A stretch of DNA of 64,000 bases from Exiguobacterium indicum HHS 31 (lineage in GTDB: Bacteria; Bacillota; Bacilli; Exiguobacteriales; Exiguobacteriaceae). A program made the translations under genes and the position numbers. The stretch is from assembly GCF_001939065.1 (NCBI RefSeq), contig NZ_MPSZ01000001.1:62001-126000 (forward strand), written 5' to 3'. Of the stretch, positions 51,687 to 63,126 are shown one piece after another (the stretch's first letter is position 1; every line of letters starts with the position of its first letter). The notes under the pieces were generated by a model that worked only from the letters and a program-made list of their open reading frames with translations, did no database searches and had not been told where the DNA came from.

Positions 51687-53783
51687 GTGACGCTGATGCT
51701 ATTTACTGTCATGAAGTCATGGTCTTTTTCAATCGGTCGTCTTTTCTTTTTGTTCATTCTGAGTTGTCTATTCATCGGAATGTGTCATCTGTCACCTGAA
51801 CCGCACGACGTCTCGTCTGTTGACATCTTATCAGGTAAGCGTAATGGGGATCGAATTCGCTATGAGGCGGAGAGCAACGGTCAATCGATTCTATTGACGG
51901 CAACGATTGCAGAAGATGAGACAGGATACGAACGAATTGGTTACTCCTGTCACGTCGATACGGAACCGCTCGATGTCCGTCAACAATCGAATGCGGGAGG
52001 TTTTGACGAACTGCAATTCATGCATACGAATCGTTACGCTGGAAAGTGGGAAGTACGTTCGTTTGATTCCTGTCATCCGACACTTGGATATGCGGCAGAA
52101 GGAAGACGGGTACGTGAAGCATGGTTGAAACGGATAGAAGACTTGTTACCACAAAAGCAAGCATTCTACGTCGAAGCACTTGTATTTGGTGAGGATCGAT
52201 TAATGGATCAAGTGACGCTCGAACGGTTTAAGAAATTCGGCTTATTACATGCGATCGTCATCTCAGGATCACATATCGCTTTTTTAGTGTTTAGTCTGCT
52301 GTACGTCTTACGAAAAATCAGGATGACAAAAGAAAAACGACTTGATATCGTTCTGATTTTACTGCCGATTTACGGATGGTTGACGGAGTGGAGTCCTCCA
52401 GTCACTCGGGCTGTGCTCGTCGCGATCATTCTGTTGCTCGGTCGTCGTTTCCACAAACCGTTAGATCCGGTCGAGGTCATTGCGGGGGTCGCGGCTTTTC
52501 AATTAGCGATTCAACCAACTGTCATTTACGATATCGGATTTCAATTGACGGTCGGACTGACGCTGTTTCTTGTGCTGTCGAGACGACTCATGGGTTCGGT
52601 TCGTCGTCCTTGGAACTGGCTACTTATCAGTGCGTGGGCACAATTCGGAACCCTTTTGTTTTTACAGGGGATTGAACAAACAACGGTTTCAATCTGGTCT
52701 CCGTTGTTGAATTTATTAATTGGTAGCTGGATTGAGTGGGTGATTCTGCCAGGATCGTTCCTCCTTGCGACGCTTCCATTTTTACCGCTCAGTTCGACGT
52801 TTCAGATTGCGCATCAGTACGCGATTCAATGGATGGACCAAGCATTACAGCTAGCGGAACATCTGCCGTTAGCAATGGTTGCCGTTCCAACATTTTCTCC
52901 GATCGTCTTGACAATCGTCGTTGTCGGAACGGGAATCGCTTGGTTCATTGCTGAACGGAGATGGTGGGGGCATGCTCTCCCATTGGTCCTTTTGCTTACG
53001 GCATGGGGTTACACGGAGTGGCACGTACCTGAACAAATCACGTTTTTAGATGTCGGGCAAGGGGATAGTATCGTACTTGAGAAAGCAGGAGAGACGTTCG
53101 TCGTAGACACAGGTGGTGTTTATCAGCAAACGACGCATCCACTGCTTCGTCCGTTTGATCCGGGTGGTCATATCGTCGCGCCCTTTTTATTCACACGAGG
53201 AGAAGCAGAAATCGACGGTCTCATCGTGACACATGCTGATCACGATCACGTCGGTGGACTGCTAGGATTACTGCGTCAAGTTCGTGTGAAAACCATTTAT
53301 TTAGGGGCGTATGACAACACGGATGAGAAGCGAAACGATTTGATTCATTCGATCGAAGCAACTGGAACGCATGTCAAGTTCGTTCAAAAGGGACAAACGA
53401 TTCGTCCTTGGTTACATGTACTTGCACCGACTGGACGAGAAGAAGAAGAGAACGATCGGTCTATTATATTACTTGCACAGATTGCCAAACAACGTGTTTT
53501 ACTGACGGGTGACGCTGGCCTAGCAATCGAGGACGAATTAACGATTGGTCCGATCGATATTCTAAAAGCAGGTCATCATGGTTCGAACACGTCGACCGGT
53601 GAAGAACTCTTGCAGAAGACAAATCCGAAGATTGTCATCTTATCAGTCGGACGAAAAAATCGATACGGGCATCCGCATCCGGACGTGCTTGAGCGGATCG
53701 GGACAGATCGGATCGTCTTTCGAACGGATGAGGACGGGAGTGTAACTTGTTCTTCAGCGGGCTGTGAACCTATGATAAAATAA
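51687..53783 (+). CDS. comEC: ComEC DNA channel, 5' end interrupted by an in-frame stop
   Basis: Membrane channel that carries single-stranded DNA into the cell, with a C-terminal beta-lactamase-like domain (FLDVGQGDSIVLEKA, THADHDHVGG, AGHHGSNTSTGEE). The competence domain has HAIVISGSHIAFL and SPPVTRAVLVA. The natural frame begins at ATG 51621, overlapping the comEA stop, but codon 10 is TGA (51648-51650). The frame then stays open to 53783 and the peptide upstream of GTG 51687 continues the expected hydrophobic N-terminus. The product given here (698 aa) would need re-initiation at GTG 51687, which has only a weak GGTGG site. It could be a recent null allele, a sequencing error or a tolerated N-terminal loss. 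Confidence 0.85.
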   Translation: MTLMLFTVMKSWSFSIGRLFFLFILSCLFIGMCHLSPEPHDVSSVDILSGKRNGDRIRYEAESNGQSILLTATIAEDETGYERIGYSCHVDTEPLDVRQQSNAGGFDELQFMHTNRYAGKWEVRSFDSCHPTLGYAAEGRRVREAWLKRIEDLLPQKQAFYVEALVFGEDRLMDQVTLERFKKFGLLHAIVISGSHIAFLVFSLLYVLRKIRMTKEKRLDIVLILLPIYGWLTEWSPPVTRAVLVAIILLLGRRFHKPLDPVEVIAGVAAFQLAIQPTVIYDIGFQLTVGLTLFLVLSRRLMGSVRRPWNWLLISAWAQFGTLLFLQGIEQTTVSIWSPLLNLLIGSWIEWVILPGSFLLATLPFLPLSSTFQIAHQYAIQWMDQALQLAEHLPLAMVAVPTFSPIVLTIVVVGTGIAWFIAERRWWGHALPLVLLLTAWGYTEWHVPEQITFLDVGQGDSIVLEKAGETFVVDTGGVYQQTTHPLLRPFDPGGHIVAPFLFTRGEAEIDGLIVTHADHDHVGGLLGLLRQVRVKTIYLGAYDNTDEKRNDLIHSIEATGTHVKFVQKGQTIRPWLHVLAPTGREEEENDRSIILLAQIAKQRVLLTGDAGLAIEDELTIGPIDILKAGHHGSNTSTGEELLQKTNPKIVILSVGRKNRYGHPHPDVLERIGTDRIVFRTDEDGSVTCSSAGCEPMIK

Positions 53784-53816
53784 AAAAACAGCAACCCCCC
53801 AAGGTTGCTGTTTTAC
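53784..53816. terminator. Bidirectional terminator between comEC and yqzM
   Basis: AAAACAGCAACC / GGTTGCTGTTTT, A-tract before and T-tract after. Confidence 0.9.
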
Positions 53817-53819
53817 TGA

Positions 53820-53981
53820 TTATAGACTTAAGAACTTAATTGCGACACCGATGATGAACAAGACTGCGAAGAAGCCGAATGATGCACCAAAACCAACGGC
53901 AGAGTCGAGCGCATCGTTGCGTTTTGATTGAATATCGTTCTCGAACGCGTTTTCACTTGGTGGGCGTACTGAATGTGCCAT
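53820..53981 (-). CDS. yqzM: YqzM-like small membrane protein
   Basis: 53-aa protein. NDIQSKRNDALDSAVGFGASFGFF followed by a hydrophobic helix matches YqzM, which has the same position and orientation (minus strand between comEC and holA) in Bacillus. Function not known. ATG at 53981 has an AAGGGGG ribosome binding site 8 nt upstream. A perfect 8-bp hairpin (ATTCCGCT/AGCGGAAT) lies just upstream around 54001-54024. Confidence 0.88.
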   Translation of the reverse strand: MAHSVRPPSENAFENDIQSKRNDALDSAVGFGASFGFFAVLFIIGVAIKFLSL

Positions 53982-54081
53982 GCTGCATTCCCCCTTAATA
54001 GATTCCGCTTCTAGTATAGCGGAATAAAAGAGGATTATCTATGATGAAGTTAAGAACAAACTGTGAAATGTGGTGGGAATG

Positions 54082-55083
54082 ATGAAAACTCCTTGGCTCG
54101 TCAATGGAAAATTAGCGAATTTATACTTATTATATGGAACAGAACGACACTTGTTAGAAGAATGGGAACGTGAAATCGTAAAAGCGGCTCTTCCGGACGG
54201 AGAACGCTTTGATTATATGAAAATCGATTTGAACGACCAACCGCTTGATGCGGTACTCGATGAAGCGGAGACGGTACCCTTTTTAAGCGACTACCGTGTC
54301 GTCGTTGCAAAACCTGCAACGTTTCTGACAGGAGCGAAAGATAAAAAACAACATAATCTCGAACGGTTAGCAGATTATATCCTACAACCGGCAGACTACG
54401 CGGTGGTTGTCTTGATCGTCGAAGCAGAAAAGCTCGATGAACGAAAAACCGTCGTCAAACGATTGAAGGAGCGCGCGACGGTACTAGAGGCAAAAAAACC
54501 GACGACCGAAGAGTTGTTCCGCTTCGTTCTGGATGCTGTCAACGACAAAGGATACCGGATGGAACGTCCAGCAATCGAGCGACTCATTTTCTTGACTGCT
54601 GAGATGTGGGGGACATTAGCCCATGAACTTGAGAAGTTGATGTTGTTTGCAGGGGACCGACCAACAATCGAAATCGAGGATGTCGATTTGCTTGTTCCGC
54701 GAACATTAGAGGACAACGTCTTTCAATTAACGGACTACTTGATGAAGCGTCAACTCGAACCAGCGATCCGCTTGATTCGCGACCTTGAAAAACAAGGACA
54801 GGAAGTGTTGGCTCTCCTTGGACTGATGGCACGCCAATACCGGATGATGTTGCTGTCGAAACGATTAGCAGAACAAGGATACGGAGAACGACAAATCGCA
54901 TCAAAAGTCGGAGCTCATCCGTATGCGATCAAATTGGCACTCCAGTCTGCCAAACGGTTTACGTTTGCGCAGCTCGAGCAAGCACTCATCGCCATCACGA
55001 CGACAGATGAAGGTATGAAAACAGGACGCGGTGATAAGAAGATTCTATTCGATGCGTTGATTGTTCGCTTAGCGACGCTATAA
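54082..55083 (+). CDS. holA: DNA polymerase III delta subunit
   Basis: 333-aa clamp-loader subunit that opens the sliding clamp. N-terminal LYLLYGTERHLLEEW, VVVAKPATFLTG, and the C-terminal helical collar domain with QGQEVLALLGLMARQYRMM and KSAKRF-type contacts. ATG 54082 with GGTGGG upstream preferred to GTG 54070. Same place as yqeN in Bacillus. Confidence 0.9.
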   Translation: MKTPWLVNGKLANLYLLYGTERHLLEEWEREIVKAALPDGERFDYMKIDLNDQPLDAVLDEAETVPFLSDYRVVVAKPATFLTGAKDKKQHNLERLADYILQPADYAVVVLIVEAEKLDERKTVVKRLKERATVLEAKKPTTEELFRFVLDAVNDKGYRMERPAIERLIFLTAEMWGTLAHELEKLMLFAGDRPTIEIEDVDLLVPRTLEDNVFQLTDYLMKRQLEPAIRLIRDLEKQGQEVLALLGLMARQYRMMLLSKRLAEQGYGERQIASKVGAHPYAIKLALQSAKRFTFAQLEQALIAITTTDEGMKTGRGDKKILFDALIVRLATL

Positions 55084-55096
55084 GAGGAGGCAAACG

Positions 55097-55540
55097 ATGA
55101 TGGAAGTCCAGATCATTACAGCAGAAGAGGTCATCCCATTACGGCATGATGTGTTACGTCCCCATCAACCACGTGAAGCATGTATCTACCCAGACGATGC
55201 GCTTGCATCGACGTTTCATCTCGGCGGGATAAAAGCACAACAAATCGTCGCAATCGGTAGTTTCTCGGAACAATCTCATGCACAAGCGCCAGGAGCGACG
55301 TATCAGCTTCGTGGTATGGCGTCGAGTGAAGACGTGCGTGGTGAAGGGTATGGTCGGGCGCTGATTGAAGAAGCCCGTCGTCTATTGAAAGAACGACAAG
55401 TGACAGCATGGTGGTGTAACGCCCGCGTCACGGCACTTCCTTTTTATGAGCGCCTCGGACTGGAACGTGTTGGAGAACCGTTCCTCATTGAAGGGATCGG
55501 TCTTCACTATGTCATGATCGATCGTCTAGACGACAAGTAA
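55097..55540 (+). CDS. GNAT family acetyltransferase
   Basis: 147-aa N-acetyltransferase. The acetyl-CoA loop is RGEGYGRALIEEA (residues about 79-91), preceded by YQLRGMASSEDVRG and followed by a C-terminal WWCNARVTALPFYERLG typical of the fold. Substrate unknown. It is not part of the usual block here and appears to be an insertion between holA and rpsT. AGAGGAGG ribosome binding site. Confidence 0.82.
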   Translation: MMEVQIITAEEVIPLRHDVLRPHQPREACIYPDDALASTFHLGGIKAQQIVAIGSFSEQSHAQAPGATYQLRGMASSEDVRGEGYGRALIEEARRLLKERQVTAWWCNARVTALPFYERLGLERVGEPFLIEGIGLHYVMIDRLDDK

Positions 55541-55546
55541 GACAAG

Positions 55547-55597
55547 AAATGGCGGACGAAGGAATCGTTTTACACGAGTCCTTCGTCCGCCATTTTA
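55547..55597 (+). terminator. Strong hairpin after the acetyltransferase gene
   Basis: Perfect 16-bp stem AAATGGCGGACGAAGG / CCTTCGTCCGCCATTT with a 17-nt loop. Short T-run. Confidence 0.8.
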
Positions 55598-55605
55598 GAT
55601 CATAT

Positions 55606-55641
55606 AAAAAATCGCCACTGGAGATACCTCCTAGTGGCGAC
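55606..55641 (-). terminator. Intrinsic terminator of rpsT
   Basis: Minus strand: TCGCCACTAGGAG ... CTCCAGTGGCGA followed by T6. Confidence 0.88.
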
Positions 55642-55666
55642 CCATCACCGTATTCTTCGGAAAGAA

Positions 55667-55927
55667 TTAAAGTGCGTTTACGAGTTTAGCGAGACGTGAT
55701 TTGTCACGACCAGCTTTGTTGCTGTGGATGAGACCTTTAGCAGCAGCTTTGTCGATTTTTTTAGAAGCTGTAGCGAAAGCAAGGACCGCTTGGTCTTTGT
55801 TACCTTCAGCTGCGAAAGTTTCGACTGCTTTAATCGCTGAACGCATTGCCGATTTACGTTGTACGTTAGCGACGCGGCGTTTTTCAGCTGTTTTAACGCG
55901 TTTGATTGCTGATTTAATGTTAGCCAT
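55667..55927 (-). CDS. rpsT: 30S ribosomal protein S20
   Basis: 86-aa basic, helical protein that binds 16S r[24 protein letters not shown] and the C-terminal [22 protein letters not shown] are typical. ATG 55927 has GGAGGTGA 7 nt upstream. Transcribed alone against its neighbours, as in Bacillus. Confidence 0.95.
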   Translation of the reverse strand: MANIKSAIKRVKTAEKRRVANVQRKSAMRSAIKAVETFAAEGNKDQAVLAFATASKKIDKAAAKGLIHSNKAGRDKSRLAKLVNAL

Positions 55928-56110
55928 GGATGATTCACCTCCAATAAAACTCATTCGAGATTTATATTCGCATATCTGCAGTTATCGTTCAACAGAACAA
56001 ACACAATTGTAGCAAACGTTTTTCTTAAAAGCAATACGACGTCTAGGGAATCTTCACATTTTGTTTTTCGGGTAAAACAAAACGAGATAGTACAGTGAAG
56101 CGCTTTTTGG

Positions 56111-56116
56111 TATAAT
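56111..56116 (+). promoter_or_regulatory. Extended -10 promoter of lepA
   Basis: TGGTATAAT, consensus -10 with upstream TG, 44 bp before lepA. Confidence 0.6.
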
Positions 56117-56159
56117 GAACCGTATGTACGTTTGAAAATAAGGTAAGGTGACTCTAAAC

Positions 56160-57983
56160 ATGACGAATGAAGACCGTTTAAAGCGGCAGAAGAGTATTCG
56201 TAACTTCTCGATCATTGCCCATATCGATCACGGGAAGTCGACACTCGCTGACCGAATTTTAGAAAAAACTGGCGCGTTGACATCGCGCGAAATGAAAGAT
56301 CAGACACTTGATGCCATGGATCTCGAACGTGAGCGTGGCATCACGATTAAACTCAACGCTGTTCAATTGAAGTATACAGCAAAAGATGGGGAAGATTACA
56401 TTCTTCACCTCATTGATACACCTGGACACGTCGACTTCACATATGAAGTCTCGCGTTCACTTGCAGCTTGTGAAGGGGCTGTCCTCGTCGTCGATGCGGC
56501 GCAAGGAATCGAAGCGCAGACGCTTGCGAACGTTTACTTAGCACTCGACAACGATCTCGAAATCCTTCCGATCATTAACAAAATCGATTTACCTTCTGCG
56601 GATGTCGAACGCGTCCGTCAAGAAATCGAAGATGTCATCGGACTTGATGCATCTGAAGCCGTTCCGACTTCTGCGAAGGCAGGGATCGGTATTGAAGAAA
56701 TTCTCGAACAAATCGTCGAGAAAGTACCAGCGCCGACGGGTGATCCGTCTGCACCACTCGAAGCATTGATCTTTGACTCCTATTATGACGCTTACCGTGG
56801 TGTCGTAGCATCGATTCGAATCGTCAACGGAACAGTTAAAGTCGGCGATAAGATTCGGATGATGTCGACAGGTAAGGACTTTGAGGTTCTGGAACTTGCC
56901 GTTGCGACACCAAAACCATTACGTCAGCAAGAATTGACGGTCGGTGATGTTGGGACGTTGTCTGCTTCGATCAAAACGGTCGGCGACGTACGTGTCGGGG
57001 ATACGATTACGCTTGCGAAACAGCCAGCTACTGAAGCACTGCCAGGATACCGTAAGATGAATCCGATGGTATACTGTGGACTCTATCCAATCGATGCTGC
57101 GAAATACAACGATTTACGAGAAGCGCTTGAAAAACTACAACTTAGTGACGCGGCGCTTGAGTTCGAACCAGAGACATCACAAGCACTCGGATTCGGATTC
57201 CGTTGTGGATTCCTCGGGATGCTCCACATGGAAATCATCCAGGAGCGAATCGAACGTGAATTCAACATCGATATGATCACGACGGCACCATCGGTTATCT
57301 ATCACGTGACGACGACAGCGGGTGAAGTCTTGCACGTCGATAACCCATCGAAGATGCCGGATCAGCAAAAAGTCGAATTCATCGAAGAGCCGTTCGTTAA
57401 GGCTGCTGTCATGACACCGAATGATTACGTTGGTGCGATCATGGAGTTGTGTCAAAAGAAGCGTGGGACATTCGTTGACATGCAATACATCGATACGACA
57501 CGTGTCAAAATCACGTATGAGTTACCGTTATCTGAGATCGTCTACGACTTCTTCGATCAGTTGAAATCGAGTACGAAAGGGTATGCGTCACTTGATTATG
57601 AATTGATCGGCTACCAACAGTCGCGTCTCGTCAAGATGGACATCCTGCTCAACAACGAGAACGTCGATGCGCTCAGCTTCATCGTTCACCGTGACTTTGC
57701 GTACGAACGCGGGAAAGTCATCGTTGATAAGTTGAAAGAATTGATTCCGCGGATGCAGTTCGAAGTGCCGATACAGGCCGCTGTCGGAACGAAGATTGTC
57801 GCTCGTTCGACGATCAAGGCATTACGGAAGAACGTTCTCGCGAAATGTTACGGGGGAGATATCTCTCGGAAACGGAAGCTGCTCGAGAAGCAAAAAGAAG
57901 GTAAGAAACGCATGAAGATGGTAGGCTCAGTAGAGGTACCGCAAGAAGCCTTCATGTCCGTTCTATCCATGGACGAAGATTAA
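56160..57983 (+). CDS. lepA: Elongation factor 4 (LepA)
   Basis: 607-aa ribosome-bound translational GTPase that resolves stalled or mistranslocated ribosomes. G1 [14 protein letters not shown] near residues 19-32, the G2 region [10 protein letters not shown]3 DTPGHVDF, G4 NKIDLP, then domains II, III, V and the LepA-specific C-terminal domain rich in Lys/Arg. ATG 56160 preferred to GTG 56148, with AAGGTGA upstream. In Bacillus gpr and spoIIP lie just before it; both are absent here. Confidence 0.96.
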   Translation: MTNEDRLKRQKSIRNFSIIAHIDHGKSTLADRILEKTGALTSREMKDQTLDAMDLERERGITIKLNAVQLKYTAKDGEDYILHLIDTPGHVDFTYEVSRSLAACEGAVLVVDAAQGIEAQTLANVYLALDNDLEILPIINKIDLPSADVERVRQEIEDVIGLDASEAVPTSAKAGIGIEEILEQIVEKVPAPTGDPSAPLEALIFDSYYDAYRGVVASIRIVNGTVKVGDKIRMMSTGKDFEVLELAVATPKPLRQQELTVGDVGTLSASIKTVGDVRVGDTITLAKQPATEALPGYRKMNPMVYCGLYPIDAAKYNDLREALEKLQLSDAALEFEPETSQALGFGFRCGFLGMLHMEIIQERIEREFNIDMITTAPSVIYHVTTTAGEVLHVDNPSKMPDQQKVEFIEEPFVKAAVMTPNDYVGAIMELCQKKRGTFVDMQYIDTTRVKITYELPLSEIVYDFFDQLKSSTKGYASLDYELIGYQQSRLVKMDILLNNENVDALSFIVHRDFAYERGKVIVDKLKELIPRMQFEVPIQAAVGTKIVARSTIKALRKNVLAKCYGGDISRKRKLLEKQKEGKKRMKMVGSVEVPQEAFMSVLSMDED

Positions 57984-58041
57984 ACAGGTGGGGGGCGCTT
58001 GCGTCCCCTTTTTGGTTTTTATAGAGAAAGGATGAGGCGAA

Positions 58042-59187
58042 ATGGGAATACGCGCCGCATATGTCCACATCCCTTTTTGTGAACATATTTGTTATTACTG
58101 TGATTTCAATAAAGTCTTTTTAAAGAATCAGCCCGTCGATGAATACCTCGATGCGCTCGAACGCGAAATCGAAATGACGTTGAAACAATACCCGACGGAT
58201 CATCTCGAGACGATCTTCATCGGTGGCGGAACACCAACCGCTTTAAATGAACCACAGATGCAACGGTTGATGGAAATCATCCAGAAACACTTGTTGCCCC
58301 TGACAGGCGATGATTTAGAGTATACAGTCGAGTCGAACCCGGACGGTGTATCAGAAGAGAAGCTCGATATCATGAAGGCGGGCGGTGTCAATCGCGTCAG
58401 TTTTGGTGTCCAATCGTTTGATGACGGTTTGCTCGAACGCATCGGTCGGACGCACCGGGAAGCAAAAGTCGCGCAGACGCTCGATGCAGCGGCAAAACGG
58501 TTTGATAACATCTCCGTCGACTTGATGTTCGGCTTACCGAATCAGACGCTCGATCAGGTCCGCTACGACGTCTCGCGGGCACTTCAATTACCGATCACGC
58601 ATATCTCCTCCTATTCGTTGATTTTAGAACCGCACACGGTCTTTGCGATTCAAGAGCGAAAAGGAAAGTTACCGCTACCGACGCAAGATCTCGAGGCAGA
58701 GATGTATCAAGTGATGATCGATACGATCGAAGCAGGTGGATATGCGCAGTATGAGATCTCGAACTTCGCGCAAACAGGAAAAGAGAGTCGTCATAATCGC
58801 GTCTACTGGGAAAACGATGAGTACTACGGATTCGGTGCAGGCTCACATAGCTATATCAATCAGACGCGTCGTGCGAACATCGCACCAATTCCGCACTATA
58901 TCAAGGCGGAAGGGTTACCGGTTCGAAAAGAGACGCCGTTGACGAACGTCGAGCGGATGGAAGAAGAGATGTTCCTCGGACTTCGAATGAAGGATGGCGT
59001 ATCACTCGAACGTTTCCAGACGAAATATGGAGTAGCGTTTAAAGATGTGTTTGGTGAAGTCATGAAACGTTTATTGCCAAACGGTCTCGTCGAACAGACG
59101 GAGACACATATCCGTTTGACGCCTGCTGGAGTTCCATTAGCGAACGAAGTCTTTGCGGAGTTCATCGGTGAAGCGCAGGTTCAATGA
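58042..59187 (+). CDS. hemW: HemW, radical SAM haem chaperone
   Basis: 381-aa member of the coproporphyrinogen oxidase-like family, now known as haem chaperones. The 4Fe-4S/SAM motif is PFCEHICYYCDFNK (CxxxCxxC) at residues 11-24, then FIGGGTPTAL and VSFGVQSFDD. The Cys that true HemN enzymes carry before this motif is missing, which favours HemW. Own ribosome binding site (AAAGGATGAGG). Confidence 0.9.
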   Translation: MGIRAAYVHIPFCEHICYYCDFNKVFLKNQPVDEYLDALEREIEMTLKQYPTDHLETIFIGGGTPTALNEPQMQRLMEIIQKHLLPLTGDDLEYTVESNPDGVSEEKLDIMKAGGVNRVSFGVQSFDDGLLERIGRTHREAKVAQTLDAAAKRFDNISVDLMFGLPNQTLDQVRYDVSRALQLPITHISSYSLILEPHTVFAIQERKGKLPLPTQDLEAEMYQVMIDTIEAGGYAQYEISNFAQTGKESRHNRVYWENDEYYGFGAGSHSYINQTRRANIAPIPHYIKAEGLPVRKETPLTNVERMEEEMFLGLRMKDGVSLERFQTKYGVAFKDVFGEVMKRLLPNGLVEQTETHIRLTPAGVPLANEVFAEFIGEAQVQ

Positions 59188-59204
59188 ATCTTAAATAAAT
59201 GAAA

Positions 59205-59245
59205 GGAAGCGGTGTTCCCTAAAAAAGAGGAAGACCGCTTCTTTT
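59205..59245 (+). terminator. Intrinsic terminator after hemW
   Basis: GAAGCGGT / ACCGCTTC stem with a 20-nt loop, T4. Confidence 0.75.
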
Positions 59246-59340
59246 CATTTTTTGGATTTCCTTAAAAAATAGGCAGTCGTTCCGATGACCGCGATGAACA
59301 GCCAGACAAAGACTCCTGCCATTGCCAATAATTCAATCAT
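59245..59340 (-). CDS. Possible 31-aa membrane peptide
   Basis: Short minus-strand frame between hemW and hrcA. It codes for one hydrophobic helix (LLAMAGVFVWLFIAVIGTTAYFL) and a basic tail RKSKK. ATG at 59340 has AAAGGA 8 nt upstream. No family recognised. Size and position make a small membrane peptide plausible, but without comparison it remains a guess. Confidence 0.45.
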   Translation of the reverse strand: MIELLAMAGVFVWLFIAVIGTTAYFLRKSKK

Positions 59341-59414
59341 CCGATTCATCCTTTCCATTCTTTGTTTCACTGTATCGCAGAATGGGAAACTGTTCAAAGG
59401 GTCACGCAATTCGG

Positions 59415-59443
59415 TTGACATCGGACGGACAATTCCTTATAGT
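59415..59443 (+). promoter_or_regulatory. Sigma-A promoter of the hrcA-dnaK operon
   Basis: Consensus TTGACA (59415-59420), 17-nt spacer, TATAGT (59438-59443). Confidence 0.85.
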
Positions 59444-59454
59444 AAAAGATGTAA

Positions 59455-59481
59455 TTAGCACTCGTTAAAAGTGAGTGCTAA
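59455..59481. promoter_or_regulatory. CIRCE element, HrcA operator
   Basis: Exact CIRCE: TTAGCACTC, nine bases, GAGTGCTAA, placed right after the -10 element. HrcA, encoded next, binds it and represses the operon until heat stress occupies GroEL. Confidence 0.97.
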
Positions 59482-59502
59482 CAAAATAAGGTGGTGAAGA
59501 AG

Positions 59503-60537
59503 GTGCTGACGGATCGTCAATTGTTGATTTTGCGTGCAATCGTCGATGACTATATCAAGACCGCTCAACCCGTCGGCTCACGGACGCTCTCGAAACGAGA
59601 CGACGTGACGTTCAGTTCCGCGACCATTCGTAACGAGATGGCGGACCTCGAAGAGATGGGTCTGATTGAAAAGCCACACACTTCCGCAGGACGGATTCCT
59701 TCCGAACTCGGATATCGTTTTTATGTCGACCATCTGATTCGTCCGGAAAGCATCACACCAAAAGAAGCACAGGCATTGAAATCACTCTTTGCCCATTCCG
59801 TGAATGAGAATGATCGGTTGATTCGGCATACAGCAGACCTGTTGAGCGATTTAACCCATTACACGACACTTGTACTTGGTCCAAAAGAAGAAGGGCAACG
59901 CCTGCATCATCTGGAATTGATTCCTCTTGCCGAAGGTCGTGTCGTCATCGTTCTCGTCACGGAGACAGGACATGTCGAACACAAGACATTGCAATTGAAT
60001 CAAGCGTTGTCCCAAGAAGCAGCGAGCCGGCTGATGGAACGTCTGAATAAGACGTTACGCGGTACGCCGCTCTCAGCCTTACGCAGTCGTCTGCTCGAGG
60101 AAATCCGTCGCTTCCGTTCAGAGCATTCTGAACAGACGGTGTTGCTTTCGAAGGCACTTGATCTCGTATTGACGGATCAAGAGGAACGACCGTTCATTTA
60201 TCTGGGCGGGAAAGCCAACATGTTCGATCAGCCCGAATTTCAGGACGTCGCAAAACTACGACCTGTTCTCGAGTTGATCGAACAGCAAGAAGCCGTTCTC
60301 GACTTCCTACGACCGAATCTCGATAATCAAATCCTGATCACGATCGGGAGTGAGAACAATGTGGATGCATTAAAAGATTGTAGCGTCATCCGGGCCCATT
60401 ATTCGGTCGACGGTGTCTCGATCGGGACACTCGCCTTGATCGGACCGAAACGGATGGATTACAACCGGGGAATCAACTCGATCATCCATCTACTTCAAGC
60501 ATTCCAAACCGAAATGCATAAGAACAATTCGGATTGA
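59503..60537 (+). CDS. hrcA: Heat-inducible transcription repressor HrcA
   Basis: 344-aa repressor of class I heat-shock genes. N-terminal winged helix ([42 protein letters not shown]) and a GAF-like effector region, with [19 protein letters not shown] near the end. GTG 59503 gives the usual MLT start; the GTG at 59491 would lie on the AAGGTGG ribosome binding site. First gene of the operon it controls. Confidence 0.95.
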   Translation: MLTDRQLLILRAIVDDYIKTAQPVGSRTLSKRDDVTFSSATIRNEMADLEEMGLIEKPHTSAGRIPSELGYRFYVDHLIRPESITPKEAQALKSLFAHSVNENDRLIRHTADLLSDLTHYTTLVLGPKEEGQRLHHLELIPLAEGRVVIVLVTETGHVEHKTLQLNQALSQEAASRLMERLNKTLRGTPLSALRSRLLEEIRRFRSEHSEQTVLLSKALDLVLTDQEERPFIYLGGKANMFDQPEFQDVAKLRPVLELIEQQEAVLDFLRPNLDNQILITIGSENNVDALKDCSVIRAHYSVDGVSIGTLALIGPKRMDYNRGINSIIHLLQAFQTEMHKNNSD

Positions 60538-60561
60538 ATATAGAAAGGGGCTCGATTCAGA

Positions 60562-61119
60562 GTGGAAGAAAAAGAACAGAATCAAAACCTCCAACAAGAA
60601 GAAAACGTGACAGAGCCGACTGAAACCGTCGAAGTCACAGAAGAAGAAGTCATTCAAGCGGATCTCGTCGAAGACGAGAAACCAGACTTCGAAGCACAAC
60701 TCGCAGAAGCAAAAGCTTCAGAGTTACGCCTCCGTGCGGACTTTGAGAACTTCAAACGTCGCAACCGTGTCGAAGCGGAGAACCGCGCGAAGTATTCTTC
60801 ACAAGCGATTGTCGAAAAGCTATTGCCGCTCGTCGATAACTTGGACCGTGCGCTCCAAATCGACACAGAAAACGATGAGACGAAATCCGTCTTGACGGGT
60901 GTCGAGATGGTGAAACGTCAACTCGTTGAAACGCTTCAAAATGAAGGCGTCGTCGAGATTCCAGCTGTCGGTGAAGCGTTCGATCCGAACTTACACCAAG
61001 CGGTCGTTCAAGAAGCGAGCGAAGAACACGAATCAGGCATCGTCATCGCTGAATTCCAAAAAGGGTACAAATTGCACGATCGTGTGATTCGTCCGAGTAT
61101 GGTTAAAGTAGCTGAGTAA
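60562..61119 (+). CDS. grpE: GrpE nucleotide exchange factor
   Basis: 185-aa DnaK cochaperone. Acidic, Gln/Glu-rich N-terminus, long coiled-coil helix, then RADFENFKRRNRVEAE, LLPLVDNLDRAL and the C-terminal beta domain (GYKLHDRVIRPSMVKVA). GTG start with AAAGGGG about 12 nt upstream. Confidence 0.95.
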   Translation: MEEKEQNQNLQQEENVTEPTETVEVTEEEVIQADLVEDEKPDFEAQLAEAKASELRLRADFENFKRRNRVEAENRAKYSSQAIVEKLLPLVDNLDRALQIDTENDETKSVLTGVEMVKRQLVETLQNEGVVEIPAVGEAFDPNLHQAVVQEASEEHESGIVIAEFQKGYKLHDRVIRPSMVKVAE

Positions 61120-61164
61120 TCGGCTTGCACTTTATTATTCCAATCATTGAAAGCGAGGAAATAG

Positions 61165-62994
<1,830 letters not shown>

Positions 62995-63022
62995 TTCATC
63001 CGACCGATTTTTCGGGCGCTAG

Positions 63023-63058
63023 AGAGAGCCAAAGCGTATCCGCGCTTTGGCTCTTTCC
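63023..63058 (+). terminator. Attenuator-like hairpin between dnaK and dnaJ
   Basis: AGAGCCAAAGCG / CGCTTTGGCTCT followed by only TTTCC. Probably partial termination that sets more DnaK than DnaJ. Confidence 0.6.
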
Positions 63059-63126
63059 ATGTCGCACGAAGTTCGGTAAAATCAAACAGTATGAAATGAA
63101 TCGGAATAGAGAGAGGAAGACTGCAC

